Positions 18,537 through 28,567 are shown, counted from the stretch's first letter. The stretch: DNA of 64,000 nucleotides from Vibrio albus (GCF_003144035.1 NZ_QFWT01000002.1:496001-560000), one strand, 5' to 3'. The notes: generated from the sequence alone by a model not told the origin. Made by a program: numbers and translations.

Positions 18537-19634
18537 ATGATTCACGTTTTTATTGGCACTCGTGCGCAACTCATAAAAATGATTCCCCTCATGCGAGAGA
18601 TGCAAGACAGAGGCATCGATTACAACTTCATTTTCATGGCGCAGCACCGTATTACTATTTACGAAATGCTACAGGATTTCGACCTGAAAGCACCAGATTT
18701 TGTCCTGTGTGATGAGGGTAGCGATATTGTCAGCACAGGAAAGATGGTGCTCTGGTCTCTGAAAGTATTGTGGCGCGGTTTTTGGAGTAAAAAGAATATC
18801 TTCCGGGGGGATAAAAACGGTATCGTGTTGATCCATGGTGATGCGCCACCATTGTTCCTGGGTGCTGTACTAGCCAAACTACAGGGTCTCAAAGTGGGCT
18901 CTGTCGAAGCCGGGCTACGCTCATTTAACATGATGAACCCCTTCCCGGAAGAGCTGACGCGCGTATTCACTGCAAGGTTGGGATTGATCAATGTCTTCTA
19001 CTGCCAGGACGATACCTCGTTGCGAAATGCTCAGGCTTACGGGAAAGGGCGCTGTATACATACACAAGGGAACACCATCATCGATGCCATCCGCCTTGCA
19101 AAACATTTGAATCAGCAAATGCCATCAAGGGAACTAAATGACGCAGAGCCTTTTGCTGTGGTGACATTGCACCGCTTCGAGACCATTTCCAATAGGGAAG
19201 GGCTGAACCGTATAGTGGAACTAGTGAACCGAATCACACGAGAGTTTCGGGTCAAGTTTATTCTGCACCCGCCCACGCGTGCGGCACTCCAGAAGTCCGG
19301 TCATTACCACCAGCTCGAACAGAATGAAAAATTGGACTTGCTGCCACGCATGCGGTTTATCGATTTTAATGCACTCATCTCGAAAGCTGCCTTTCTGGTA
19401 ACTGATGGAGGGAGCAACCAGGAAGAAACCGCTTTTCTCGGTATTCCCTGTCTACTGTTTCGTGATGAAACCGAACGCCAGGACGGACTAGGCGAAAACG
19501 TAGTACTATCGCATTTTGATACCCGAACCATCGATGCGTTTATCGCTAATCCTGACAAATACCGCCGTCCCATGCATGAACAGGAGCGCCGCCCCATAGA
19601 TGTCATCATCGATGACGTGATGTCGTTTGTATGA
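18537..19634 (+). CDS. UDP-N-acetylglucosamine 2-epimerase family protein
   Basis: A 365-residue WecB/MnaA-like protein that would make UDP-ManNAc from UDP-GlcNAc. Family landmarks are all present: IGTRAQLIKMIPL at the start, the Asp in VLIHGDAPP near residue 100, VEAGLRSF near 122, PEELTR near 137, QGNTIIDA near 180, TLHRFETISNREG near 205 and VTDGGSNQEETAFLG near 285. Catalytic Asp, Glu, Glu and His equivalents therefore look intact. GC is visibly higher and codon use less biased than in neighbouring housekeeping genes, which suggests transfer. Confidence 0.8.
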   Translation: MIHVFIGTRAQLIKMIPLMREMQDRGIDYNFIFMAQHRITIYEMLQDFDLKAPDFVLCDEGSDIVSTGKMVLWSLKVLWRGFWSKKNIFRGDKNGIVLIHGDAPPLFLGAVLAKLQGLKVGSVEAGLRSFNMMNPFPEELTRVFTARLGLINVFYCQDDTSLRNAQAYGKGRCIHTQGNTIIDAIRLAKHLNQQMPSRELNDAEPFAVVTLHRFETISNREGLNRIVELVNRITREFRVKFILHPPTRAALQKSGHYHQLEQNEKLDLLPRMRFIDFNALISKAAFLVTDGGSNQEETAFLGIPCLLFRDETERQDGLGENVVLSHFDTRTIDAFIANPDKYRRPMHEQERRPIDVIIDDVMSFV

Positions 19635-19706
19635 AGCAAGGTAACGGACAGGCCTTGATTCATCCCCGACATTGCTTCACGCGAATAACCTCGGGAGTGA
19701 AGCATC

Positions 19707-20609
19707 ATGATCATGAAACCCGCTGAGTCAATTATGGTCAGGTTGCAGGCTATACGGGAGTACAAACTCTCCCCCAGATCAGAGAAAAAGATTCTTATCG
19801 TTTCCATGCTAGTGCTTGTCGTCGGGGTTTATTTGTCTCTGAACGATAACCCAAATATCCAGACCCAGATCGACTGGCGGGCCATCGCCGTTGTGATGCT
19901 TATCTGCGTTCCGGTGACCGCGCTCATCAATGCCCTGGAATTTATCGTCAGTGCACGCATGGTCGGAGTATACTTTCCGGTTTTTCGCGCGATGAAGGTC
20001 ACTGTCATCGGTTCAGCGGCAAATATGCTGCCGCTGCCAGGGGCGACCATGGTGCGTATCCTCGCACTCAAGACTTCGGGAGTGAGCTTCCGAAAAGGCA
20101 CGGGCATCACCCTGTTACTAGCTCTGATCTGGAGCGGTATGTCGTTCTTTTATGCTGGCGTGATGCTACAGCAATTCGATACCGGGATGATGGCCTGGGG
20201 ATTAGGGGGAACCGGAGCCGGCGTGTTGCTAGCCAGTGCTTGGATGACCCGCTACAACGGCGCGCGGATCACTGATTACCTACGCCTTGTTGCGCTCAAA
20301 TTAGCAATGGTACTAGTTGATGCGGTACGGATATATTTCTGTTTTCAGGCACTAGAGCTGGATGTGCGGTTTTTCCAAGCCTCGGCATTCGTGGTGTCCA
20401 GTGTCCTGGGCTCCGCTGTTTCCATCGTCCCGGCGGGTCTGGGGGTCAGGGAGTTAGTGTCTGCGGGATTGGCTCCCATAGTGGGGATTGCCGCGTCTGC
20501 GGGCTTTCTGTCAGCGACCCTGAACCGGGTTACCGGCCTTGCTGCCCTGCTACCAGTGGCTGGTTTGCTGGTCTGGCTGGACAAAGAAAAAAAAGGTGAC
20601 CATTCATGA
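19707..20609 (+). CDS. Flippase-like integral membrane protein (UPF0104/LPG synthase TM family)
   Basis: A 300-residue membrane protein with about seven to eight TM segments and a C-terminal basic tail. The SAANMLPLPGATMVRILALK segment near residue 95 and the IVPAGLGVRELVSAGLAPI segment near 235 are typical of the lysylphosphatidylglycerol-synthase TM-region/UPF0104 family. Several members are thought to flip lipids or lipid-linked sugars. It may start at ATG 19707 or 19713. It overlaps the pyruvyl transferase gene by four bases. Function inferred from family and context only. Confidence 0.65.
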   Translation: MIMKPAESIMVRLQAIREYKLSPRSEKKILIVSMLVLVVGVYLSLNDNPNIQTQIDWRAIAVVMLICVPVTALINALEFIVSARMVGVYFPVFRAMKVTVIGSAANMLPLPGATMVRILALKTSGVSFRKGTGITLLLALIWSGMSFFYAGVMLQQFDTGMMAWGLGGTGAGVLLASAWMTRYNGARITDYLRLVALKLAMVLVDAVRIYFCFQALELDVRFFQASAFVVSSVLGSAVSIVPAGLGVRELVSAGLAPIVGIAASAGFLSATLNRVTGLAALLPVAGLLVWLDKEKKGDHS

Positions 20610-21676
20610 AAGCCGTCGTGTCAGCCTGGATAGGCTCCAACAACCTTGGTGACGAATTAATCTTCATGGCATTGTTGAGGCTGTTAGATGAGCTGGGTAT
20701 CTCTAGGGATGATGTCACTGCTATTACACTCAATGTGAAGGGTACCCGCGAAACGTTCGGTACACGAGCTGTGGGACATTTCGATTTCCTGGGCCAGATG
20801 CAGGCCATTCGCCAGGCGGATGTGTTGATATTCGGTGGTGGAGGACTGCTGCAAGACGAGACCAGCATTTGGAACCTACCCTACCACCTGTCACGCGTAT
20901 GGCTGGCCCGACTACTGCGCAAACCGGTTGTCGCTCTCGGTTTGGGGGCTGGTATTATTGGTTCGCGTCTAAGCGGCTGGCTAGTGCGCATGACCTTCGG
21001 GCCAAGTACGCCCATCGCAGTACGCGATGAGGAATCGCTCCAGGTCCTGCGCGGGATCGGTATACAGCATGCCAGCCAAACTGCAGATCTAGTACTGAGT
21101 CAGCCTATTGTGCAGCATGAACCCAAGGGTTACATAGCTGTCGCTTTGCGGCCCTTTTCTCAAAAACGTGGTTGGTTGCCAGTACATATGCGGCGGCAGT
21201 CTGATCCCAAGGACCCTATACAGATTGCGGCCCTGCTGGATCAGGCCGCTCGACGGACAGACCTGCCGGTTCGGTTCGTATCATTCGACCTAGATAAAGA
21301 CTTAACTTACCATCAGTTGATCGCTGCGCACATGTCCTCCGACGTGAGCTTTGTGTCACCGACAGTGGATCATGTCACCGAGGTGATTGGCTCGGCCAAT
21401 GTAGTCATTGGCATGCGTTACCACGCCGCAATCTTGGCTTTCCTTTGCGGAGTTCCCAGCATTCTGATTGGCTACTCACCCAAGGTACAGTCCCTGGCCA
21501 AGGAGGCGACACAGGGTTGCAAGGTCATAGCTAATGATCTTAAAGCCTTTAAAACATTGCCGACGCTCTTGGAAGAAGTGTTGAATCAAGGGCAGAACGT
21601 TGCTATTGCCAGAGAACGATTGCATGCGAAAGCGTTGGAAAACATCGTTTCGTTGCGTGATTTTCTGTCTAGGTAA
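20606..21676 (+). CDS. Polysaccharide pyruvyl transferase family protein
   Basis: A 356-residue CsaB/WcaK-like protein, expected to transfer pyruvate from phosphoenolpyruvate as a ketal onto a sugar. It has an N-terminal WIGSNNLGDELIFMALL, a glycine-rich LIFGGGGLLQDETS near residue 75, VALGLGAGIIGSRLSG near 110 and the C-terminal IGMRYHAAILAFLCGVPSI near 265, with the conserved Arg and His of the family. Coupled to the flippase-like gene by ATGA. The paired UDP-GlcNAc 2-epimerase suggests a ManNAc-type acceptor (inference). Confidence 0.78.
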   Translation: MKAVVSAWIGSNNLGDELIFMALLRLLDELGISRDDVTAITLNVKGTRETFGTRAVGHFDFLGQMQAIRQADVLIFGGGGLLQDETSIWNLPYHLSRVWLARLLRKPVVALGLGAGIIGSRLSGWLVRMTFGPSTPIAVRDEESLQVLRGIGIQHASQTADLVLSQPIVQHEPKGYIAVALRPFSQKRGWLPVHMRRQSDPKDPIQIAALLDQAARRTDLPVRFVSFDLDKDLTYHQLIAAHMSSDVSFVSPTVDHVTEVIGSANVVIGMRYHAAILAFLCGVPSILIGYSPKVQSLAKEATQGCKVIANDLKAFKTLPTLLEEVLNQGQNVAIARERLHAKALENIVSLRDFLSR

Positions 21677-21822
21677 TGTCAAACAGAGTCAAAAAGATAT
21701 CACGACAGATGCAAGAGTCTTCTTACTGATAATACGATAGTCGTAACTGTTCTGATATCCCCAAAATTGGAGCAACCAAAACCAACAGAGTCGTTAGAGT
21801 ACGGAGTCGCTGGTCAAAGAAT

Positions 21823-22902
21823 TCAATCGACTTTTATGTTTGTCCGTCGCTGCTTCAACTGTTCACCGCTATTTACCAAAGGCCTGTCTTGTCTGAGGTC
21901 ATTCTCCACATGCTTATCCAAAACCTTGATTACTTCCATTGAATAGCGCTGATCATTTTGCATTATTTTATCCTCCAGCTTTTCTATTCTATACAACATT
22001 TTTTCCATAAGTTTACGATTAAAACTGACCAAATCTGCTACAAAACCAACAATTACAGTAAGAAAGCCAAGAATAAGTAAAGTACTCCCAAGTAACAACG
22101 ACTGAATATGCCCCTCACCAGCGCCATTAAGAAAGAAATAGAGGAAACGTATAATAGGCCATATTCCTGTAATCATAACCAAAGACCCCAAAGTGAGGAA
22201 AACTTTCAGAGGTCGATACATAGTATAGATACGTAATAGTGTAGAAATCGACATTTTAAGGAAGTGAGGAATACTTCTGAATAGACGAGATTCCCTTGTT
22301 TTCTCATTGGTACGCACAGGAACAGACACTACACTTAATCGTTTTGCACTTGCCTGTATAAGCATTTCAATAGTATAGCTGAACTCAGACACTATATTTA
22401 TCTGCTGAGCGGCACTCCTGGACATGGCTCTAAATCCACTCACAGCGTCTTTTACCTCAAGACCTGTGGCCTTCGCTATAGTAAAACTGCCGAAGACTTG
22501 GAGAGTCCGTTTAGAAAATGAAAAATGCTTATTATTATATCCTCCTCTATCACCGATAGTGATGTCTGCTCTACCCTTTATAATCGGCTCTACCAGTTTA
22601 GCGATATCCCGTCCATCATATTGGTTATCGCCATCCGTATTTACAATGATATCAGCCTGCTGTTTTAAGCACTCCTCTATACCTAAGTGGAAAGCATTAG
22701 CTAATCCTTTGTTAGTTGTATTGGTTACAATATATTTAACTCCAAGCTGTTTAGCTAATAATGCTGTTTCATCTGTTGAGCCATCATCAATCACAAGTAT
22801 TTCTATTATATCTATGCCAGGAATAGCTTTTGGTATATCATCAATGACATCCTTTAAGTTATTCTCTTCGTTATAGCAAGGTATTTGGACAATAAGTTTC
22901 AC
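21823..22902 (-). CDS. GT2 polyprenyl-phosphate glycosyltransferase with C-terminal membrane anchor
   Basis: A 359-residue DPM-like enzyme starting at GTG (LIVQIPCYNEENNL). Motifs: VIDDGSTDETALLA near residue 40, the D-x-D as VNTDGDNQYDG near 90 and VSGFRAMSRSA near 155. Two TM segments lie near residues 235-260 and 270-295, followed by a charged coiled tail of about 60 residues. Third gene of the leftward operon, 31 bp after the GT39-like gene. It converges with the rightward operon. The AT-rich composition contrasts with the flanking core genes. Confidence 0.78.
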   Translation of the reverse strand: MKLIVQIPCYNEENNLKDVIDDIPKAIPGIDIIEILVIDDGSTDETALLAKQLGVKYIVTNTTNKGLANAFHLGIEECLKQQADIIVNTDGDNQYDGRDIAKLVEPIIKGRADITIGDRGGYNNKHFSFSKRTLQVFGSFTIAKATGLEVKDAVSGFRAMSRSAAQQINIVSEFSYTIEMLIQASAKRLSVVSVPVRTNEKTRESRLFRSIPHFLKMSISTLLRIYTMYRPLKVFLTLGSLVMITGIWPIIRFLYFFLNGAGEGHIQSLLLGSTLLILGFLTVIVGFVADLVSFNRKLMEKMLYRIEKLEDKIMQNDQRYSMEVIKVLDKHVENDLRQDRPLVNSGEQLKQRRTNIKVD

Positions 22903-22933
22903 AATTGCAACCTTATATTTTTAAATTGGAAAT

Positions 22934-24652
22934 TTAAAACCCAGTAAACACTGGTTCTTCTCTGTTTATTTCTACAGGTCTGTACAAAGATTCTCCCCAT
23001 CGCAATATAAATTCACCTGATTGATTTGAAAGCGCCATACTGTGCGTGCCTTTCGATAAGTTTATAGTTTCTAATGGATAGATAAGCTCACCATCAACAA
23101 AGACACCAGAGTCAGACTCCAAAGTATATTTTCCAGATATATTAATCTTAAAAACCATCTTAGGATCTTTTTCTGTCAAAATAATCTGCTTACCGGCAAC
23201 ATATAGTTCATTCCAATGCTGAATATAGTTATTTTTTAAAGCCTGAACATCTTCCCTTAACATCCAGTTAGCTTCACCGCCATCAGAACTCATAACATTT
23301 AAATAAGGTGAATTCAAAACCATAAATACAGGTTCTTTATTCTCTACAGCATGTTTAATCACAGCTTTATTTCTTTTTAAATAATTTTCCATTCCCCAGG
23401 TACTCATAAAGAAACCCTTCTGAGGATAAGATGAAATCATTGAGCAACGATCCAAATAGGAAACTGGCGATGGAAATACGGTATGAACAACCTCTATTAA
23501 TCTATGTTGATAATCTAAACTCCGCTTAAATGGAGTAATTACCCCATTATAAGCAGCACTTAATAAGAAGAATAGCATAACTACGGTAGAAAATATTTTC
23601 CGTTCAATATTAGTTCCCTGAGAATGAAAAACATCCCATGACATAGCAAATAATACACTTACAGGAGCAAGCATAAATGAATAAAAGTAAGGGTATGAGT
23701 TTCTATAAAAAACCAGTGATAACAATAGAATTAGTAATGCTATAAACTTCAATGAATATTCTTTATTATTCGTTCTTTCTTTCATTAAAGATAAAACTAA
23801 ATACTTTATTCCATATAGTAAGACAAGCCAATATCCGATATCCATAACAAAAGAAAACAATAAATAACTTTTCCTTGGAAATAGTAAATTATGATTGAAT
23901 GTCTTATCTGCACCATTTACCATAGAACCTGTATCTTTAAAAAAATCCGTAGTTCCAATACTTGTAAAGTGGTATAGGTAAAATAACAAAAATGCTAGTG
24001 ATGTAGACAAAAAATAGAAAAAGTAACGATATAAATCAATGCGTCGTTCTTGAGAATAAACCAAATTAATTGCCATTATTAAAATAAATGTTGGTAAATA
24101 AATGGCTGACTTTAATGTAAAAGCAAAAGAAAATGCTGTTATAATACCAGAAAGGATGGAGTGTATAATTGTCATCCTTACTGATAAAATATAATATAAA
24201 GTAATAACCAAACAACATGTAGCAATTGGATCAGCTCTAAAGCTTGCACCAGTCCTTATAACATAAGAAAATGAAAAGTAAGCCAACACCGCAAACACTG
24301 ATGCAGAAATACTAAATTGATATCGACATATTTTAAAAATAAAATAACCTGTTACAACCTGGAGTAAGACCATAAGAATTCTAGCAAAAACAATTTGTTC
24401 TACTTCATTTTTAGACACTAATCTTAACCAAGAGAAAAAATGAACATGGAATGTTTGAAAGCTATTTATTGAATCACCAACTATAAATTTATATATAAAA
24501 GACAAATAATAAAACTCATCCCAATTTATTTCATACCTAACAGCAGTAAATATTTTACAAAAAATAGAAAACAATAATAAAAAACATAACCAATAGTGTC
24601 TTTTAAAAAAACAGACCATATAATTAATATTATTATTCTGCATTTCTACCAT
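22934..24652 (-). CDS. GT39/ArnT-like membrane glycosyltransferase (GT-C fold)
   Basis: A 572-residue protein with about ten TM segments. In the first external loop RYEINWDEFYYLSF has the Asp-Glu pair typical of PMT/ArnT-type GT-C enzymes, and FRADPIA near residue 130 matches the second conserved loop. The C-terminal 170 residues form a soluble beta-rich domain. It probably transfers a sugar from a polyprenyl phosphate donor, which the adjacent GT2 would supply. The gene is very AT-rich (many Ile/Lys/Asn/Tyr). The start follows the upstream stop by three bases. Confidence 0.65.
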   Translation of the reverse strand: MVEMQNNNINYMVCFFKRHYWLCFLLLFSIFCKIFTAVRYEINWDEFYYLSFIYKFIVGDSINSFQTFHVHFFSWLRLVSKNEVEQIVFARILMVLLQVVTGYFIFKICRYQFSISASVFAVLAYFSFSYVIRTGASFRADPIATCCLVITLYYILSVRMTIIHSILSGIITAFSFAFTLKSAIYLPTFILIMAINLVYSQERRIDLYRYFFYFLSTSLAFLLFYLYHFTSIGTTDFFKDTGSMVNGADKTFNHNLLFPRKSYLLFSFVMDIGYWLVLLYGIKYLVLSLMKERTNNKEYSLKFIALLILLLSLVFYRNSYPYFYSFMLAPVSVLFAMSWDVFHSQGTNIERKIFSTVVMLFFLLSAAYNGVITPFKRSLDYQHRLIEVVHTVFPSPVSYLDRCSMISSYPQKGFFMSTWGMENYLKRNKAVIKHAVENKEPVFMVLNSPYLNVMSSDGGEANWMLREDVQALKNNYIQHWNELYVAGKQIILTEKDPKMVFKINISGKYTLESDSGVFVDGELIYPLETINLSKGTHSMALSNQSGEFILRWGESLYRPVEINREEPVFTGF

Positions 24653-24655
24653 ACA

Positions 24656-26302
24656 CTAGTTCCTTTTATCGCTGTTGATCCTCACCGAATTGATATAGTT
24701 AACGGATTCATCAATATGCTTATATTCATCTAATATTCCTGTATCATCCCCATCTAACAGCACATCAAACTGCTGACCATCACACATAACTGAAACCTTT
24801 GATCTTTCATCTCCTCGCGCGTGATAGACACACTTTGTACCAACCATATTGTCTAAGGGCAAAATAGCGCCTCGGGAACCAGAGTGACATTGGTAACCTT
24901 TAACCGTATTCACAATACCAGGAAGTATATCGGTCTGCTGAAATACGCTGTCTACTATTCGTTGTTTGTTATTCCAGATCATAAACATAGGTACACGACT
25001 TACCGACATTCTTCCTGAAGTAGATTGTTCTTTCCTCGTCATGGATGTCATTGCTCGATGATCACTCATCACAACAATCATAGTATCTTCATCTATAAGT
25101 TTCTTTATCACTTCAGAAAGCTGTTTATCTGCATAGCGAAAAGCAAACTCTTCAGACTGTTTTATATCCTTACCATCCGGGTAATAATAAGGTTGGTGAG
25201 TATTTACATTTTCAACAACTACAAAGTTATTTTCTGAGTTAGAAACAATGTCATACACTTTTGAATATAATTTTTCATCAGAAACAGAGTAAAATAAAAA
25301 TTTTCTATCTTTCGGTGAGAAAGCACCATTCCCTATGATATTATTAAATTTTAATGACTCTAACCATTTTCTCTTCTGTAAAAAACCAAGATCACCAGAA
25401 GTAATAAATGTAGTATAATAACCTAACTTGGATAATTCCTCTGGAAAAGAAGTGTCAAAATAAATTTTATTTAACCCTAATGCACCATCTGTACCATATT
25501 TTACCTTATATGGAATTACAGGCCTTCCAGTGAATAATGCGTACAGTCCAGCCTCCGTTGTAAACCCATTTGCATAAAACTGTTTAAATGCTACATTGTT
25601 CTTAGCTAATTTATCGAGCTCAGGAGTCCAATTACTATCATCACCAAACCAATAACTATGATAGTAAGACCAGGATTCAAACATGAATATAACGATATTT
25701 TTAGGTTTTATTGATTTTACCGTTACACATTGTTCATTATCTTCTGATTCAAAAGAGGAAATAAACTCCGGAGAGTACTCTTTCTTATATGTGGATTGAA
25801 AATTGACAAATATATAGTTTTTAAAAAAAGGGCTTCTTACAGAGGAATCCACATTGTAGCTACAAGCCAGTATCAACAAACTCATTATAGCTATTATTTT
25901 TATTTTTATGTTGGGTGAGGGTAAATTCGATTTGACAACAAAAATAAAGCTAGAAATGATAAATATAGAGAAAAGTAAGTATATTTTCCAGTCTAATATT
26001 TTAAGATCAACATCTCCTATAAATTTACCTATATCCTCAAGGTATAATCGTGAGTTGAACGTAAATATAATGATCAAATCCAATATATAAAGCATAAAAA
26101 CAGCTACTATAAGGACTCTTACTATACGGGACCAAAATTTATTTAATGAACACGAGATAAAAAACAATAAAAAACTAAATAATAGAACAATACTATCACT
26201 AACGAAAATGTTCAAATAGCTATTACTGTCATCAATATATAACGATGCTCCTAATAAATAGACCTTAACAAGGTATACTAATAATAGAAGCACGAGTATC
26301 AT
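24656..26302 (-). CDS. Sulfatase-fold phosphotransferase, LTA-synthase-like membrane protein
   Basis: A 548-residue protein with five N-terminal TM segments (to about residue 155), then an extracytoplasmic alkaline-phosphatase-superfamily domain. The metal and nucleophile pattern is present: IFMFESWSYYHS (metal-binding Glu), the nucleophile Thr region in GFTTEAGLYALFTGRP, ENVNTHQPYYYP (His) and VMSDHRAMTS (Asp-His metal ligands). Family members transfer phosphoglycerol, phosphoethanolamine or similar groups to envelope glycans; the donor here is unknown. First gene of the leftward operon. The sequence is very AT-rich. Confidence 0.75.
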   Translation of the reverse strand: MILVLLLLVYLVKVYLLGASLYIDDSNSYLNIFVSDSIVLLFSFLLFFISCSLNKFWSRIVRVLIVAVFMLYILDLIIIFTFNSRLYLEDIGKFIGDVDLKILDWKIYLLFSIFIISSFIFVVKSNLPSPNIKIKIIAIMSLLILACSYNVDSSVRSPFFKNYIFVNFQSTYKKEYSPEFISSFESEDNEQCVTVKSIKPKNIVIFMFESWSYYHSYWFGDDSNWTPELDKLAKNNVAFKQFYANGFTTEAGLYALFTGRPVIPYKVKYGTDGALGLNKIYFDTSFPEELSKLGYYTTFITSGDLGFLQKRKWLESLKFNNIIGNGAFSPKDRKFLFYSVSDEKLYSKVYDIVSNSENNFVVVENVNTHQPYYYPDGKDIKQSEEFAFRYADKQLSEVIKKLIDEDTMIVVMSDHRAMTSMTRKEQSTSGRMSVSRVPMFMIWNNKQRIVDSVFQQTDILPGIVNTVKGYQCHSGSRGAILPLDNMVGTKCVYHARGDERSKVSVMCDGQQFDVLLDGDDTGILDEYKHIDESVNYINSVRINSDKRN

Positions 26303-26333
26303 ACTTTCGACTCCGTTGATAAACTTAAATTTA

Positions 26334-26363
26334 AATATAGCTTAAGTTCATCAAAATGGTAAA
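26334..26363 (-). promoter_or_regulatory. Possible promoter of the leftward glyco-operon
   Basis: On the minus strand TTTACC (26358-26363) and TATATT (26334-26339) are 18 bp apart. They lie 32 bp upstream of the phosphotransferase ATG and abut the tktA terminator. Confidence 0.35.
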
Positions 26364-26401
26364 TAAAAACGGCCTTTCCAATCAAGGAAAGGCCGTTTTA
26401 T
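26361..26401 (-). terminator. Rho-independent terminator after tktA
   Basis: A long perfect stem AACGGCCTTTCC/GGAAAGGCCGTT with TTTTTATTT on the minus strand. Confidence 0.85.
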
Positions 26402-26422
26402 CACAAGCAGAATGAGCGAGTA

Positions 26423-28417
26423 TTAAACCAGTACTTCTTTTGCTTTTTCAAGCACGTTTTCAACCGTAAAGCCGAACAACTTAAACAGCTCGCCTGCAGG
26501 TGCAGACTCACCAAATGAGTTCATACCGATAATACGACCACCGAAGCCAACGTACTTGTACCAGTAATCTGCGATACCCGCTTCGATAGCAACGCGAGCT
26601 GTCACATCAGACGGCAGTACCGATTCACGGTAAGCCGCATCCTGAGCATCAAACAGATCCGTAGATGGCATAGATACCACACGTACTTGTTTGCCTTCTT
26701 CAGTCAGCTTAGCTGCTGCTTCTACTGCCAGTTCCACTTCGGAACCAGTGGCAATAAAGATAAGTTCTGGCTTGCCTGCGCAATCTTTCAGCACGTAAGC
26801 ACCTTTAGCGATATTCGCTACCTGCTCAGCATCACGTTCCTGCTGCGCCAGATTCTGACGAGAGAAGATCAAAGAAGTTGGTCCATCTTTACGCTCGATA
26901 GCGTATTTCCATGCTACGGCAGATTCAACCTGGTCACACGGACGCCATGTGCTCATGTTTGGAGTCACACGCAGAGATGCCATTTGCTCAACCGGCTGGT
27001 GAGTCGGGCCATCTTCACCCAGACCGATAGAGTCGTGAGTGTAAACCTGAATGTTCTGCACCTTCATCAGAGCAGCCATACGCATCGCATTACGGGCGTA
27101 TTCCATAAACATCAGGAAGGTCGCGCCGTAAGGGACAAAACCACCGTGCAGAGCGATACCGTTCATGATGGCCGTCATACCGAATTCACGAACACCGTAG
27201 TGGATGTAGTTACCGGAGAAATCTTCACGAGTCAGAGACTTAGATCCAGACCACATAGTCAGGTTAGAAGGTGCCAGGTCAGCAGAGCCACCCATAAATT
27301 CAGGCAACAGCTTACCGAACGCTTCCAGCGTATTTTGTGACGCTTTACGTGATGCAATGCTGGCTGGGTTAGCTTGTAGATCGGCAATAAATGCATTCGC
27401 TTTCTCTTCCCACTCAGCAGGCAGGTCACCGTTTACACGGCGCTTAAATTCAGCCGCCAGTTCTGGGTACTCTGCAGCATAAGCAGCAAATTTCTCGTCC
27501 CACGCTTTTTCTTTTGCAGAGCCCGCTTCTTTAGCATCCCACTCTGAATAGATATCAGCAGGGACTTCAAACGGACCGTGTTCCCAACCCAGGAATTCAC
27601 GCGCAGCTGCGATTTCATCATGGCCCAGAGGGGCACCGTGACAATCGTGAGAACCTGCTTTATTCGGAGAGCCAAAACCGATAATCGTTTTTGTACAGAT
27701 CAGCGTTGGTTTGCCTGTCTCGGCTTTTGCCGCTTCGATAGCCGCGTTGATCGCTTCAGGATCGTGGCCATCAACAGCCGGAATAACATGCCAGCCATAC
27801 GCTTCAAAGCGCTTAGGCGTGTCATCCGCAAACCAACCTTCAACTTCACCATCGATAGAGATACCGTTATCGTCCCAGAATGCAACCAGTTTACCCAGGC
27901 CAAGAGTACCCGCCAGAGAACAAGCTTCGTGGGAGATACCTTCCATCAGACAGCCATCACCCATAAATACATAGGTAAAGTGGTCAACGATATCGTGGCC
28001 TTCTTTATTAAACTGAGCGGCCAGAGCACGTTCAGCCATTGCCATACCAACACCGTTAGTGATGCCCTGACCCAGTGGACCAGTTGTGGTTTCAATGCCA
28101 GGTGCATAACCGTATTCAGGGTGACCCGGTGTTTTTGAATGCAGTTGACGGAAGTTCTTCAGATCATCAATAGACAGTTCATAACCTGTCAGGTGCAACA
28201 AAGAATAAAGCAGCATAGAGCCGTGGCCATTAGACAGAATAAAGCGGTCGCGGTCGGCCCATTCAGGATTCTGCGGGTTGTGGTTCATGTGGCTGCGCCA
28301 AAGCACTTCAGCGATATCTGCCATTCCCATTGGTGCTCCTGGGTGGCCTGAATTGGCTTGTTGAACACCATCCATGCTAAGAGCACGAATTGCATTGGCT
28401 AATTGTTTGCGTTCCAT
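26423..28417 (-). CDS. tktA: Transketolase
   Basis: Thiamine-diphosphate enzyme moving two-carbon units between sugar phosphates in the non-oxidative pentose phosphate pathway. 664 residues. It has an N-terminal [19 protein letters not shown] with substrate His, the ThDP/metal motif [19 protein letters not shown] near residue 155, [18 protein letters not shown] near 465 and the DE-x-x-I-type pyrimidine domain. It supplies ribose-5-phosphate and erythrose-4-phosphate, linking it to the neighbouring rpiA and epd functions. Strong codon bias. Confidence 0.97.
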   Translation of the reverse strand: MERKQLANAIRALSMDGVQQANSGHPGAPMGMADIAEVLWRSHMNHNPQNPEWADRDRFILSNGHGSMLLYSLLHLTGYELSIDDLKNFRQLHSKTPGHPEYGYAPGIETTTGPLGQGITNGVGMAMAERALAAQFNKEGHDIVDHFTYVFMGDGCLMEGISHEACSLAGTLGLGKLVAFWDDNGISIDGEVEGWFADDTPKRFEAYGWHVIPAVDGHDPEAINAAIEAAKAETGKPTLICTKTIIGFGSPNKAGSHDCHGAPLGHDEIAAAREFLGWEHGPFEVPADIYSEWDAKEAGSAKEKAWDEKFAAYAAEYPELAAEFKRRVNGDLPAEWEEKANAFIADLQANPASIASRKASQNTLEAFGKLLPEFMGGSADLAPSNLTMWSGSKSLTREDFSGNYIHYGVREFGMTAIMNGIALHGGFVPYGATFLMFMEYARNAMRMAALMKVQNIQVYTHDSIGLGEDGPTHQPVEQMASLRVTPNMSTWRPCDQVESAVAWKYAIERKDGPTSLIFSRQNLAQQERDAEQVANIAKGAYVLKDCAGKPELIFIATGSEVELAVEAAAKLTEEGKQVRVVSMPSTDLFDAQDAAYRESVLPSDVTARVAIEAGIADYWYKYVGFGGRIIGMNSFGESAPAGELFKLFGFTVENVLEKAKEVLV

Positions 28418-28515
28418 ATGTGGTTACCGGTTTTAAAGGTTAAGTTTACTGATGTATAGGGCACGCCCTAATCTACACTCTAAAAGAATCCGTATTCTCT
28501 CAGACGCCCATTTAG

Positions 28516-28533
28516 ACTGCAAACGTTTACTAA
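28516..28533. promoter_or_regulatory. LacI/PurR-like operator 1 upstream of tktA
   Basis: The core GCAAACGTTTAC (28519-28530) is close to the PurR consensus core GCAAACGTTTGC. It lies 102 bp upstream of the tktA ATG. The assignment to PurR itself is inference; another LacI-family repressor could bind. Confidence 0.45.
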
Positions 28534-28567
28534 TAGATTTATAGGATTTTATCTGGTTACCCCGTGA

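Noticed and set aside
18659..18991. A minus-strand ORF opposite the UDP-GlcNAc 2-epimerase gene
   Set aside because: The plus-strand protein has all family motifs; the opposite frame has none.
27578..28138. A 186-residue plus-strand frame
   Set aside because: Lies wholly opposite tktA, whose protein sequence is unmistakable; a codon-bias shadow.
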